The position numbers were made by a program, and so were the translations under genes. This document shows positions 15,117 through 23,313 of a stretch of DNA of 64,000 bases, piece by piece. Location: NCBI RefSeq assembly GCF_001701025.1, contig NZ_CP016793.1, positions 2,542,001 to 2,606,000 on the forward strand, in the 5' to 3' direction. How positions within the stretch are numbered: the stretch's first letter is position 1; the number at the start of each line of letters is the position of its first letter. The stretch comes from Lentzea guizhouensis (GTDB lineage Bacteria > Actinomycetota > Actinomycetes > Mycobacteriales > Pseudonocardiaceae). Below the pieces are notes generated by a model, which saw nothing but the letters and a program-made list of their open reading frames with translations, was not told where the DNA came from and did no database searches.

Positions 15117-16640
15117 ATGCTCATCCCTGCCCTGGCCGTCGCACTCGTGACGGTCGCGATCCCCGGCCACTTCGACCAGCCGCAGGACGGTTTCGCGCAC
15201 GAGCGGACGACGCTGCGGCCGTCCAACCCGTACTGGGCGCACCTCGACCCGGCGCCGATCAACGCCGCCCTGCGCCAGGTCCGCGACTTCACCAAACCCC
15301 AGGCCAACGGCAAGCCGCTGTTCCCCGGTGCCGTCACGATGTACGTGCACGACGGCAAGATCGTCACGCACGACCGCACCGGGTACGCCGTGCTCTACCA
15401 GGACCAGCAGACGCAGCTGCCGGACGACGACCGGGTCGCGATGCGCAAGGACACGATCTTCGACCTGGCCTCGATCTCCAAGCTCTTCACCTCGATCGCG
15501 GTGATCCAGCAGGTCGAGCAGGGCCGCGTCGACATCGACCAGAAGGTCGCGCACTACCTGCCCGAGTTCGGCGTGAACGGCAAAGAGAACATCACCGTCA
15601 AGCAGCTGCTCACACACACGAGCGGCCTTGAGCCGTTCATCCCCTTGTGGTCGCGCTTCCCGGACATCCCCAGCCGCATCAAGGGCGTGATGGACGTGAA
15701 GCCCAAGTCCACGCCCGGCACCACTTATGTCTACTCCGACCTGAATCTGATCACGCTCGGGGAGATCGTCCACCGGGTCAGCGGCAAGAAGCTCGACGAG
15801 GCGGTGGAAGACGGCATCACCCGCCCGCTCGGCATGAAGGACACCGGTTACAACCCGCAGGACAAGGACCGCACGGCCGCCACGGAGTTCCAGGCCACCC
15901 CGCCACGGGGCATCGTCCGCGGTGAGGTGCACGACGAGAACGCGTGGTCCCTCGGAGGAGTGGCCGGCCATGCGGGCGTGTTCGGCACCGCCAAGGACCT
16001 CGCGATCCTCGGCCAGACGATCCTCAACGGCGGCACCTACAACGGCCGCCGCGTCCTCAGCGAGCACTCCGTCGAGCTGATGCTGACGAACTTCAACCAG
16101 CAGTTCCCCGACAACGCCCACGGCCTCGGCTTCGAGCTCGACCAACGCTGGTACATGGGCGCGTTGAGCGGTCCCGGCACCGCGGGCCACACGGGCTACA
16201 CGGGCACGTCGTTCGTGATCGACAAGGCCTCGCGCAGCATCGCGATCCTGCTGACCAACCGGGTGCACCCGTCCCGCGACTGGGGCAGCATCAATCCCGC
16301 GCGCCGGGCCGTGGCGGACGGTCTGGCCAATGCGCTGGCCGTCCGCGCGAACGGAAAGCAGTGGCGGGCAACGACTTCCGGCGGCACGCTCACCGCGGAC
16401 CGCCCGGTCGAGGTGTTCGTGGACGTCGACAAGGGCGACAAGCTGACCGTCCAGCACTGGGACGGCACCGTGTGGCAGGACGTCCGCACGATCACCACCA
16501 CCGAGCGCCGATGGGTCGCCACGGAACAGAAGAAGACGCGGTTCGTCTACACCAAGGCCGGTCAGTACAACGGCCGTGGTGTCTACGTCCACGCACGCGG
16601 TGATGTCACCGCCGAGGGCTGGTCAGCAGCACGCCGCTAG
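15117..16640 (+). CDS. Serine beta-lactamase-fold hydrolase (AmlB/YbbE-like)
   Basis: A protein of 507 residues with a short hydrophobic leader (MLIPALAVALVTVAIPG). The beta-lactamase/DD-peptidase class C motifs are readable: SISK for SxxK, YSD for YxN, and HTG for KTG. In Bacillus the same trio ybbE-ybbD-ybbC sits in the MurNAc recycling operon, so this enzyme probably handles muropeptides or esters there rather than antibiotics. ATG 15117 follows GTGAGGA and begins seven bases after namZ. A C-terminal part of about 90 residues beyond the catalytic fold looks like a beta-sandwich add-on. It overlaps the convergent MocR gene by 18 bases. Confidence 0.75.
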   Translation: MLIPALAVALVTVAIPGHFDQPQDGFAHERTTLRPSNPYWAHLDPAPINAALRQVRDFTKPQANGKPLFPGAVTMYVHDGKIVTHDRTGYAVLYQDQQTQLPDDDRVAMRKDTIFDLASISKLFTSIAVIQQVEQGRVDIDQKVAHYLPEFGVNGKENITVKQLLTHTSGLEPFIPLWSRFPDIPSRIKGVMDVKPKSTPGTTYVYSDLNLITLGEIVHRVSGKKLDEAVEDGITRPLGMKDTGYNPQDKDRTAATEFQATPPRGIVRGEVHDENAWSLGGVAGHAGVFGTAKDLAILGQTILNGGTYNGRRVLSEHSVELMLTNFNQQFPDNAHGLGFELDQRWYMGALSGPGTAGHTGYTGTSFVIDKASRSIAILLTNRVHPSRDWGSINPARRAVADGLANALAVRANGKQWRATTSGGTLTADRPVEVFVDVDKGDKLTVQHWDGTVWQDVRTITTTERRWVATEQKKTRFVYTKAGQYNGRGVYVHARGDVTAEGWSAARR

Positions 16641-17960
16641 CACCGACGCGAACGTGTCGAGCGCCCGTGGGAACGCGGGCGCTCCGAAACTCACCACCAC
16701 CCCGGTCCGGTCGTCCGTGCTCAACGGATGCCGGAACCACGACAGCGGACTGACCTCAACGCCCTGTTCGCGCGCCTTCTGCACGATGGCCGTCTCGTGT
16801 GGGGTGTCGAGCACCGCGTGCATTCCCGCCGCGATGCCCGAAATCTCGACGTACGGCGAGACGGCCTCCACGAGCCGGTCACGCCGCCGTTGGTACTTCA
16901 ACCGCATCCGCCGCACATGGCTGTCGTACGCACCGGATTCCAGGAAGTCGGCCAACGTCAGCTGGTCCAGCATGCTGATGTGCTGCTCACGACTGGTCTT
17001 CAACGCCAGGATCGGGTCCACGAACCGGTCCGGCAGCACCGCCCACGCGATCCGCAACGCCGGCGTCAACGCCTTGCTCGACGTGCCCAGGTACACCACG
17101 TGATCCGGATCGAGCCCCTGCACCGCGCCGACCGGCTGCCGGTCATAGCGGAACTCGCCGTCGTAGTCGTCCTCCAGCACAAGCCCGTCCACGCGCCGTG
17201 CCCACTCCACCGCCGACGCGCGCCGCCGTGGGTGCAGAGGGCCGCCCAACGGGAACTGGTGCGCCGGCGTCAAAACGCACGCACGCAGCTCATCGGGCAG
17301 CTGCTCGGTGTTCGCCCCGTGGTCGTCGACCGCCAGCGGCACCGTCGACGTCCACAGCGACCGGTGGAACCCCAGCCCGTACTCCTCCACCACCACCGGC
17401 GGCGTCAGCAACCGGTCGAACATCTGCACCGCGCCACCGAACCCCGAGCACACCACGATCCGCTCAGGATCGGCCCGCACGCCCCGTGCCCGCGCCAGGT
17501 ACTCCGCGAGCGCCACCCGCAGCTCGATCCGCCCCTGCGGATCACCCGGCCCGAACGCCTCCGACGGCGCCGCCGTCAACGCCCGCCGGGTCGAGCGGAT
17601 CCACTCCGCCCGCGGGAACTCGGTCACGTCCGGCGTGCTGACGGTCAGGTCGAACCGCACGTCGTCCGGAGCGACCCGGCGCTGCACCGGCGGCGGTGGC
17701 TCGACCCGTTGCGCGACAACGGTTCCCGAACCCTGCCGAGCCGTCAACCACCCCTCGGCCACCAGCTCGGCGTACGCCTCGGCGACGGTGTTGCGCGCGA
17801 TCCCCAGGTCGGCGGCGAGCGAACGGGAGGCCGGCAGCCGCGTTCCCGGTGGCAGCCGGGCCGACCGGACCGCGTCGCGCAGTGACGCCGTCAACCGGTG
17901 CCGCAATCCACCCGGACCGGACAGGTCGAGGTGGAAGTCAAGATTGGCCCACGATTCCAC
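16623..17960 (-). CDS. MocR/PdxR-type regulator (GntR HTH plus aminotransferase fold)
   Basis: A protein of 445 residues with an N-terminal GntR winged helix (residues 15-80; ADLGIARNTVAEAYAELVAEGWL) and a class I aminotransferase-like domain with LEDDYDGEFRYD and the PLP lysine region LGTSSKALTPALR. Such proteins bind PLP and often control vitamin B6 or GABA genes. Here the divergent partner is an AhpD-fold protein, not a PLP synthase. GTG 17960 lies in a short divergent region that carries a long inverted repeat. Confidence 0.85.
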   Translation of the reverse strand: MESWANLDFHLDLSGPGGLRHRLTASLRDAVRSARLPPGTRLPASRSLAADLGIARNTVAEAYAELVAEGWLTARQGSGTVVAQRVEPPPPVQRRVAPDDVRFDLTVSTPDVTEFPRAEWIRSTRRALTAAPSEAFGPGDPQGRIELRVALAEYLARARGVRADPERIVVCSGFGGAVQMFDRLLTPPVVVEEYGLGFHRSLWTSTVPLAVDDHGANTEQLPDELRACVLTPAHQFPLGGPLHPRRRASAVEWARRVDGLVLEDDYDGEFRYDRQPVGAVQGLDPDHVVYLGTSSKALTPALRIAWAVLPDRFVDPILALKTSREQHISMLDQLTLADFLESGAYDSHVRRMRLKYQRRRDRLVEAVSPYVEISGIAAGMHAVLDTPHETAIVQKAREQGVEVSPLSWFRHPLSTDDRTGVVVSFGAPAFPRALDTFASVLAACC

Positions 17961-17990
17961 GATCAGATTGCACCATGCCCAGGGCCAATC
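17942..17990. promoter_or_regulatory. Putative MocR operator: 9-bp inverted repeat, 40-bp centre spacing
   Basis: GATTGGCCC (17942-17950) and its exact complement at 17982-17990. The left arm lies in the first codons of the MocR gene and the right arm just before the -10 of the divergent AhpD-like gene, so one protein could cover both promoters. MocR proteins often bind widely spaced repeats. Confidence 0.5.
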
Positions 17991-17997
17991 AGCGGCC

Positions 17998-18003
17998 TAA
18001 CTT
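17998..18003 (+). promoter_or_regulatory. -10 element of the AhpD-like gene (leaderless)
   Basis: TAACTT is followed by seven bases and ATG 18011; no ribosome site is present. Confidence 0.5.
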
Positions 18004-18010
18004 TGCAGAC

Positions 18011-18457
18011 ATGACGAACCGAATCGACCTCGCCAAGAAGGCCCCGAAGGTCTACCGCGCCATGATCGCCCTCGACGCCGCCGCCCGCGAGGGCCTCGAC
18101 GAGCAGCTCGCCGAGCTGGTCCGCATCCGCGCCTCGCAGCTCAACCACTGCGCGTACTGCCTCAACATGCACACCGTCGACGCGCGGAAGGGCGGTGAGA
18201 CCGAGGCCCGCATCTACCTGCTCAACGCGTGGGAGGAAGCGGGCGACCTCTACACCGAGAAGGAGCAGGCCGCGTTGAGGCTCACCGAGGCCATCACGGT
18301 CCTGAGCAGCCACGAGTACGTCAGCGACGAGGTCTACGAGCGGGCCGCGGAGCACTTCGGCGAGGAGGAGCTGGCGCAGCTCATCGCGCTGATCTTCACC
18401 ATCAACTCGTGGAACCGGATCGCGGTGTCGACGCGGAAGAAGCCGGACATCCGCTGA
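18011..18457 (+). CDS. Carboxymuconolactone decarboxylase / AhpD-fold protein
   Basis: A protein of 148 residues with the CMD signature CAYCLNMHTVDARKGG, which holds the redox CxxC and proton-relay His of AhpD-type peroxidase partners. It probably reduces peroxides or acts as a general alkylhydroperoxidase-like enzyme. ATG 18011 sits seven bases after a -10. The divergent MocR gene is the obvious regulator. Confidence 0.85.
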   Translation: MTNRIDLAKKAPKVYRAMIALDAAAREGLDEQLAELVRIRASQLNHCAYCLNMHTVDARKGGETEARIYLLNAWEEAGDLYTEKEQAALRLTEAITVLSSHEYVSDEVYERAAEHFGEEELAQLIALIFTINSWNRIAVSTRKKPDIR

Positions 18458-18477
18458 CTGGCCGAGAGGGTGACTTT

Positions 18478-18490
18478 CGGACACAGTCCG
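18478..18490. promoter_or_regulatory. Palindrome upstream of the RpiR/MurR gene
   Basis: CGGAC-ACA-GTCCG lies directly against the -35 TTGACC at 18491. It is a likely site for autoregulation by the RpiR protein or another factor. Confidence 0.45.
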
Positions 18491-18519
18491 TTGACCCTGG
18501 GAGTGGCGGTTAGTAAGTT
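18491..18519 (+). promoter_or_regulatory. Consensus leaderless promoter of murR-murQ
   Basis: TTGACC (18491-18496), 17-base spacer, TAAGTT (18514-18519), then six bases to GTG 18526. This is one of the best housekeeping promoters in the window. Confidence 0.75.
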
Positions 18520-18525
18520 TCCCAC

Positions 18526-19446
18526 GTGTCCACTGAAAACAGTGCCGAGTCCAGTCCGCTGGTGAAGATCCGGTCGTTGCTGCCGGGTCTCGCGCGCGCC
18601 GAGCAGCGCGTCGCGAAGGTGGTGCTGGAAAACCCCGGGACTGTCGCCCACCGCAGCATCACCGAGGTGGCCGAGCAGGCCGGCACCAGTGAGACCACGG
18701 TGACCCGGTTCTGCAAGGCCATCGGCGTCGGCGGCTACCCGGAGCTGCGCATCGCGCTCGCCGCGGACACCGCGCGCAGCCAGGCCAGGGCCAACCACGA
18801 CATGGGCGGCGACATCGGCCCCGGCGACGACCTGCGCCAGGTCGTCGGCAAGGTGGCGTTCGCCGACGCGCGGGCGGTCGAGGAGACCGCGGAACAACTG
18901 GACGTGGAGTCGCTCGCGAAGGTCGTCGAGGCCGTCGCGGGCGCCCGCCGCGTCGACGTCTACGGCTTCGGTGCCAGCGCCTTCGTGGCGTTCGACCTGC
19001 AGCAGAAGCTGCACCGCATCGGGCTGACCTGCTTCGCGTGGAACGACACGCACATCGCGCTGACCTCGGCCGCGGTGCTGACCGAGGCGGACGTGGCGGT
19101 GGGCATCTCGCACACCGGCTCGACCTCCGAGACCGTCGAGGCGCTGCGGGTGGCCCGTGAGACCGGCGCCACGACCGTCGCGCTGACGAACTTCCCGCGT
19201 TCGCCGATCACCGAGGTCTCCGACCACGTGCTCACCACGGCGGCACGCGAGACCACGTTCCGCTCCGGTGCGATGGCGAGCCGCATCGCCCAGCTGACCG
19301 TGATCGACTGCCTGTTCATCGGCGTGGCCCAGCACCACGTCGACACGGCGAAGACGGCGCTGGAGGCGACCTACGAGGCGGTGTCCGGCCACCGGCTCGG
19401 CGCCAGACCAGACGGGCGCCGGCGGCCGCGGGAGACGACTAAATGA
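18526..19446 (+). CDS. murR: MurR/RpiR family transcriptional regulator
   Basis: A protein of 306 residues: N-terminal RpiR HTH_6 (residues 10-85; ITEVAEQAGTSETTVTRFCKAIG) and a C-terminal SIS sugar-phosphate domain (GFGASAFVAFDLQQKL, SHTGSTSETVEALRVA). Coupled to murQ by a four-base overlap, it most likely senses MurNAc-6-phosphate and controls recycling genes, as MurR does in Escherichia coli and Bacillus. GTG 18526 coincides with the predicted transcription start. Confidence 0.85.
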   Translation: MSTENSAESSPLVKIRSLLPGLARAEQRVAKVVLENPGTVAHRSITEVAEQAGTSETTVTRFCKAIGVGGYPELRIALAADTARSQARANHDMGGDIGPGDDLRQVVGKVAFADARAVEETAEQLDVESLAKVVEAVAGARRVDVYGFGASAFVAFDLQQKLHRIGLTCFAWNDTHIALTSAAVLTEADVAVGISHTGSTSETVEALRVARETGATTVALTNFPRSPITEVSDHVLTTAARETTFRSGAMASRIAQLTVIDCLFIGVAQHHVDTAKTALEATYEAVSGHRLGARPDGRRRPRETTK

Positions 19447-20354
19447 CCTCGCCCCACAACGGTGTGGGGGTGCGCGTGGAATCTCCGACGGAGCAGCGGA
19501 ACCCGCGCACGGCCGACATCGACCGGGTGCCCACGGTCGACGTGCTGCGGATGATCAACGACGAGGACCGCACGGTCCCCGACGCCGTCGCCGCCGTGCT
19601 GCCGGAGCTCGCGCGGGCGGTCGACCTCGGCGTCGCCGCGATCTCGTCCGGCGGCCGGGTGCACTACGTCGGCGCGGGCACCTCCGGCCGGCTGGCCACG
19701 CTGGACGCCGCCGAGCTGGTGCCCACGTTCAACGCGCCGGCGGACTGGTTCGTCGCCCACCACGCCGGCGGCCCGGAGGCACTGGTCCGCGCGGTCGAGG
19801 AGGTCGAGGACCACTCCGGCGCCACCCAGATCCGCCGCCACGCGACCGCGAAAGACCTGGTCGTGGGCATCACGGCGTCCGGGCGCACGCCGTTCGTGAT
19901 CGGGGCGCTGCAGGAGGCGCAAACGCTTGGCGCCGCCACCGTCCTGATCTCGAACAACGCCTCCGTGCCGATCACGCCGGACGTCCTCGTGGCGCTGGAC
20001 ACCGGCCCGGAGGCCATCGCCGGCTCGACCAGGATGAAGGCGGGCTCGGCGCAGAAGCTGGTGCTGACCTCGTTCTCGACGGCGGTGATGGTCAAGCTCG
20101 GCCGCACCTACTCGAACCTGATGGTCAGCATGCGCGCCACCAACGCCAAGCTGCGCGGCCGCACGATCCGGATCCTGCACGAGGCCACCGGGCTGCCCGA
20201 GCACGACTGCGAGCAGGCGCTGGCGGACTCGTCCGGTGACCTCAAGGTGGCGCTGGTGCACCTGCTCTCCGGGGTGCCCGCGGAACGGGCCGCGGCCGCG
20301 TTGGAGGACACGAACGGGCACGTCCGCAACGCGCTGGACCGGCTAGCCGGCTGA
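19443..20354 (+). CDS. murQ: N-acetylmuramic acid 6-phosphate etherase
   Basis: A protein of 303 residues. MurQ cleaves the lactyl ether of MurNAc-6-P to GlcNAc-6-P and D-lactate in the cytoplasm. The SIS fold with GAGTSGRL, AGGPEALVRAVE and IAGSTRMKAGSAQK matches the family over its full length. ATG overlaps the murR stop (ATGA). The gene overlaps the convergent hmp by 12 bases. A MurNAc kinase and a transporter are not in the window, so import and phosphorylation must be encoded elsewhere. Confidence 0.95.
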   Translation: MTSPHNGVGVRVESPTEQRNPRTADIDRVPTVDVLRMINDEDRTVPDAVAAVLPELARAVDLGVAAISSGGRVHYVGAGTSGRLATLDAAELVPTFNAPADWFVAHHAGGPEALVRAVEEVEDHSGATQIRRHATAKDLVVGITASGRTPFVIGALQEAQTLGAATVLISNNASVPITPDVLVALDTGPEAIAGSTRMKAGSAQKLVLTSFSTAVMVKLGRTYSNLMVSMRATNAKLRGRTIRILHEATGLPEHDCEQALADSSGDLKVALVHLLSGVPAERAAAALEDTNGHVRNALDRLAG

Positions 20355-21467
20355 CACGACGTCCGGCCCGAACACCTCGTAGTGGATGTCGGTGACACCT
20401 GCCGCGAGCAGCTGCGACCGCACCGCGCGCAGGAACGGCACCGGCCCGCACAGGTACGCGGTGGTGTCCGCGGGAACGTCGATGCCGCGCAGGTCGACGA
20501 ACCCGGTCCGCTCGGCCGGCCACTCCCCGATCGGCCATTCGTAGAAGACGTGCGCCTGCGCGTTCTCCAGCTTGGCGACGAGCTGGGCGAGGCCCGCGCG
20601 GAACGGGTGGCTGAGCTGGTCGTGGTCGCCGTGCACCGCGATGGTCCGGCGTGGCGAGCCGGTGGCGGCGAGCTCGGCCAGCATCGCGATCATCGGCGTG
20701 CAGCCGATGCCCGCGGAGGCGAGCAGCACCGGGCCGTCGCCGGGCTGGAGCGTCACGTCGCCGAGCGGCTGGCTGAGCCGCAGGGTGCTGCCCACCGGCG
20801 CGTGGTCGTGCAGGTGGTTCGACACCTCGCCGTCGCGCTTCACGGAGAACTGCAGCGCGTCGTCGGTGCGGCCGGAGAGGCTGTACTGGCGGATCTGCCT
20901 GGCGCCGTCGGGCAGCGGGACCTGCACCGACACGTACTGGCCAGGACGGCTCGCCGGGACGGGACCGTCGACCGGTCTGACCACGAACGTCACCACGTCG
21001 TCGGTCTCCTGGAAGCGGGCGATCACCCGGTGGTCCTGCTGGCCCCTGGGCAGGAACCGCTCCAGGCCGATCAGCGTGTCGGCCATCAGCCAGTAGACCT
21101 CGCTCCAGGCCGCCGCGACCTCGTCCGACACGTCCAGGACCTCGGCGACGGCACCGAGCAGGTGCTTGTGCACCACCGCGTACTGGCCGGACGTGACGCC
21201 GACCGAGACGTGCTTGTGGGCGATCCGGCGCAGCATCGCGTCGGGCCGCTGCCCGGCGAGCAGACCGGACGCGAACGCCGCGACCGAACCGGCGAGCGCC
21301 TGGGCCTGGGTGCCGTTGGCCTGGTTGCCGCGGTTGAACATGATCCGCAGCAGGATCGGGTGCTCGGCGAACATGCGCTGGTAGAACAGCTCGCTGATCT
21401 CGCCGATGGCGGCGCCGACCGCGGGCAGGGTGGCTTCGACCAGCTCGGCTGACTTCTCCGACAGCAT
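20343..21467 (-). CDS. hmp: Flavohemoprotein, nitric oxide dioxygenase
   Basis: A protein of 374 residues: globin domain (1-140; IAHKHVSVGV near the proximal His), FAD-binding domain (RQYSLSG) and NAD domain (ASAGIGCTPMIAML). It converts NO to nitrate using O2 and NAD(P)H. ATG 21467 follows GAGGAG. It lies 11 bases downstream of an Rrf2/NsrR regulator, forming an NO-responsive operon. Confidence 0.95.
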   Translation of the reverse strand: MLSEKSAELVEATLPAVGAAIGEISELFYQRMFAEHPILLRIMFNRGNQANGTQAQALAGSVAAFASGLLAGQRPDAMLRRIAHKHVSVGVTSGQYAVVHKHLLGAVAEVLDVSDEVAAAWSEVYWLMADTLIGLERFLPRGQQDHRVIARFQETDDVVTFVVRPVDGPVPASRPGQYVSVQVPLPDGARQIRQYSLSGRTDDALQFSVKRDGEVSNHLHDHAPVGSTLRLSQPLGDVTLQPGDGPVLLASAGIGCTPMIAMLAELAATGSPRRTIAVHGDHDQLSHPFRAGLAQLVAKLENAQAHVFYEWPIGEWPAERTGFVDLRGIDVPADTTAYLCGPVPFLRAVRSQLLAAGVTDIHYEVFGPDVVSAG

Positions 21468-21478
21468 CGACGAGCTCC

Positions 21479-21913
21479 TCACTTCATCCCCAGGCCGAGC
21501 AGGACCGGACCGGTGGGTTGGGCAACGAGGTCCCCGACGGACAACGGGTCGAGCGAGGCGTAGAAGGCTTCCTGTGCTTGGCGCAACGCGTGGCGCAACC
21601 GGCAGGCCGAACTGAGCGGGCACCGCAGCTCGCCCTCGCAGTCCACGACGTCCCCGACGCCTTCCAGCTCACGCATCAACCGGCCGATCGAACCGGCCCG
21701 GCCCGCGGCGGTGAGCGTCAGACCACCGCCCCGGCCACGCCGCGCCTCCACGACACCGAGGTGCTGCAGCTGCGCCACGACCTTCGCCGCATGGGTGTAC
21801 TGCACGCCCATGACCGCGGCGACGTCACGCGTGGTCGGGTGCTCCGAGCCGTCCACGACCGCAAGTCTCATCACGATCCGCAGCGCGATGTCAGTGCTTT
21901 TCGTCAGCCTCAC
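21479..21913 (-). CDS. nsrR: Rrf2-family NO-sensing repressor
   Basis: A protein of 144 residues with an N-terminal winged helix (TTRDVAAVMGVQYTHAAKVVAQL) and three cysteines in CEGELRCPLSSAC, the Fe-S ligand pattern of NsrR. It probably represses itself and hmp and is relieved when NO nitrosylates the cluster. GTG 21913. A near-perfect palindrome (21934-21950) overlies its promoter. Confidence 0.9.
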   Translation of the reverse strand: MRLTKSTDIALRIVMRLAVVDGSEHPTTRDVAAVMGVQYTHAAKVVAQLQHLGVVEARRGRGGGLTLTAAGRAGSIGRLMRELEGVGDVVDCEGELRCPLSSACRLRHALRQAQEAFYASLDPLSVGDLVAQPTGPVLLGLGMK

Positions 21914-21933
21914 CCGATCGAGGCTAGCTTAAT

Positions 21934-21950
21934 TGGAATCTAGGATTCCA
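21934..21950. promoter_or_regulatory. Putative NsrR operator
   Basis: TGGAATC-TAG-GATTCCA is a perfect 7+3+7 palindrome 21 bases upstream of nsrR, between it and the Lrp gene. Rrf2 repressors bind sites of this size, so self-repression of nsrR-hmp is likely. Confidence 0.6.
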
Positions 21951-21951
21951 C

Positions 21952-22392
21952 TTATCCCGGCAGCACCGGACGCCACGGGATCGGCGTCGACAGCACCATT
22001 GCGCTGGACGTCTCACCGTGTGAGGCCAACCGGACCAGCAACCGTTCCAGCTCGAGGATGGACGTGGTGACCACCTTCACCACCGAGCAGATGTCCCCCG
22101 TCAACCGGACCACCTCGATCACCTCGGGCAGGTCGTCCAGCAGTTCGGGATGCACGGTGATGCACCGCGGGCCGTAGCACTTCATGCGCACCAACGCGAC
22201 GACAGGACGCCCGACGACGATGGGGTCGACCACGGCGCGATAGCCGGTGATCGCACCCATGTTTTCCAACCGCCGCACGCGCTGGGCGACCGTCGGCGGC
22301 GAGACGTGCACCCGGCGCGCGAGCTCGTTGTACGACAGGCGCGCATCTTCTTGGAGTGCCTCCAACAGGGCCTTGTCCACCTCGTCCAACAT
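21952..22392 (-). CDS. Lrp/AsnC family regulator
   Basis: A protein of 146 residues: AsnC HTH (LDEVDKALLEALQEDARLSY ... PPTVAQRVRRLENMG) followed by the RAM ligand-binding domain. It is divergent from kynA-kynU and probably responds to tryptophan, kynurenine or another amino acid. ATG 22392 is seven bases after TAGCTT (22400-22405), which fits a leaderless start. Confidence 0.88.
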   Translation of the reverse strand: MLDEVDKALLEALQEDARLSYNELARRVHVSPPTVAQRVRRLENMGAITGYRAVVDPIVVGRPVVALVRMKCYGPRCITVHPELLDDLPEVIEVVRLTGDICSVVKVVTTSILELERLLVRLASHGETSSAMVLSTPIPWRPVLPG

Positions 22393-22497
22393 GAACGCAA
22401 AGCTACTCGGCCACTTGTTTTGCGTTCGGAAGAGATTCGAGCCGAACGCCTTTCGTCGCCCATTCAGGTGGCGCGACCCGCGCGCGAGGATTGAGGC

Positions 22498-23313
22498 ATG
22501 AGCTGCCCCGTGTCCCCCAAGCTGGATTTCGGCGGCACCACGCCGTACGAGGACTACGTGCACGCGTCGGTGCTGCACACCCTTCAACAGCAGTGGTCCA
22601 AAGATCCCCGCGAGATGTCGTTCCTGGTCATCACGCAGGTCATGGAGCTGTACTTCGGCCTGCTCTGCTTCGAGTGGCGCCAGGCCCAGACCGAGCTGCG
22701 CGCCGACGACCTGCGCGCGGCCGTGCGCACGTTGCGACGCTCCGACCTGCACCTGCAGGCGCTGTCCGCGGCGTGGCGGCCGATCGCCAGGATGACGCCG
22801 ACCGAGTTCAACTCGTTCCGCGACGCGCTCGGCGAGGGCTCCGGCTTCCAGTCGGGCATGTACCGCGAGATGGAGTTCCTGCTCGGCGAGAAGTCCGCGT
22901 CGATGCTCGTGCCGCACCGCGCGGTGCCGGCGATGCACGCGCAGCTGGAGGAGTCGCTCTCGAAGCCGTCGCTGTACGACGACGTGCTGGCCGCGTTGAA
23001 GCGCCGCGGGTTCGACATCCCGGACGCCGTGCTGGACCGCGACCTCACCAAGGCCTACGAGCCGTCCGCCGAGGTCGAGCAGGTGTGGGCGGCGATCTAC
23101 CGCGGTGACGACCGCGACCTGCTGGAGCTGGGCGAGGCGCTGACCGACATCGCCGAGGAGTTCGCGCGGTGGCGGTACGACCACCTGCTCGCGACCCGGC
23201 GGTCGATGGGCGCGAAGGTGGGCACGGGTGGGTCGGCTGGTGTTGCCTGGCTGGAGAAGCGCACCCAACGGTCGGTGTTCCCCGAACTCTGGACGGCGAG
23301 GAGCTACGTGTGA
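22498..23313 (+). CDS. kynA: Tryptophan 2,3-dioxygenase
   Basis: Haem enzyme of 271 residues that opens the indole ring of L-tryptophan to N-formylkynurenine. Conserved blocks include YEDYVHASVL, EFNSFRDALGEGSGFQS and FARWRYDHLLATRR, where His is the axial haem ligand, then GTGGSAG. Full family length. It is coupled to kynU by a GTGA overlap. No kynurenine formamidase is seen nearby, so that step must come from elsewhere. Confidence 0.95.
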   Translation: MSCPVSPKLDFGGTTPYEDYVHASVLHTLQQQWSKDPREMSFLVITQVMELYFGLLCFEWRQAQTELRADDLRAAVRTLRRSDLHLQALSAAWRPIARMTPTEFNSFRDALGEGSGFQSGMYREMEFLLGEKSASMLVPHRAVPAMHAQLEESLSKPSLYDDVLAALKRRGFDIPDAVLDRDLTKAYEPSAEVEQVWAAIYRGDDRDLLELGEALTDIAEEFARWRYDHLLATRRSMGAKVGTGGSAGVAWLEKRTQRSVFPELWTARSYV

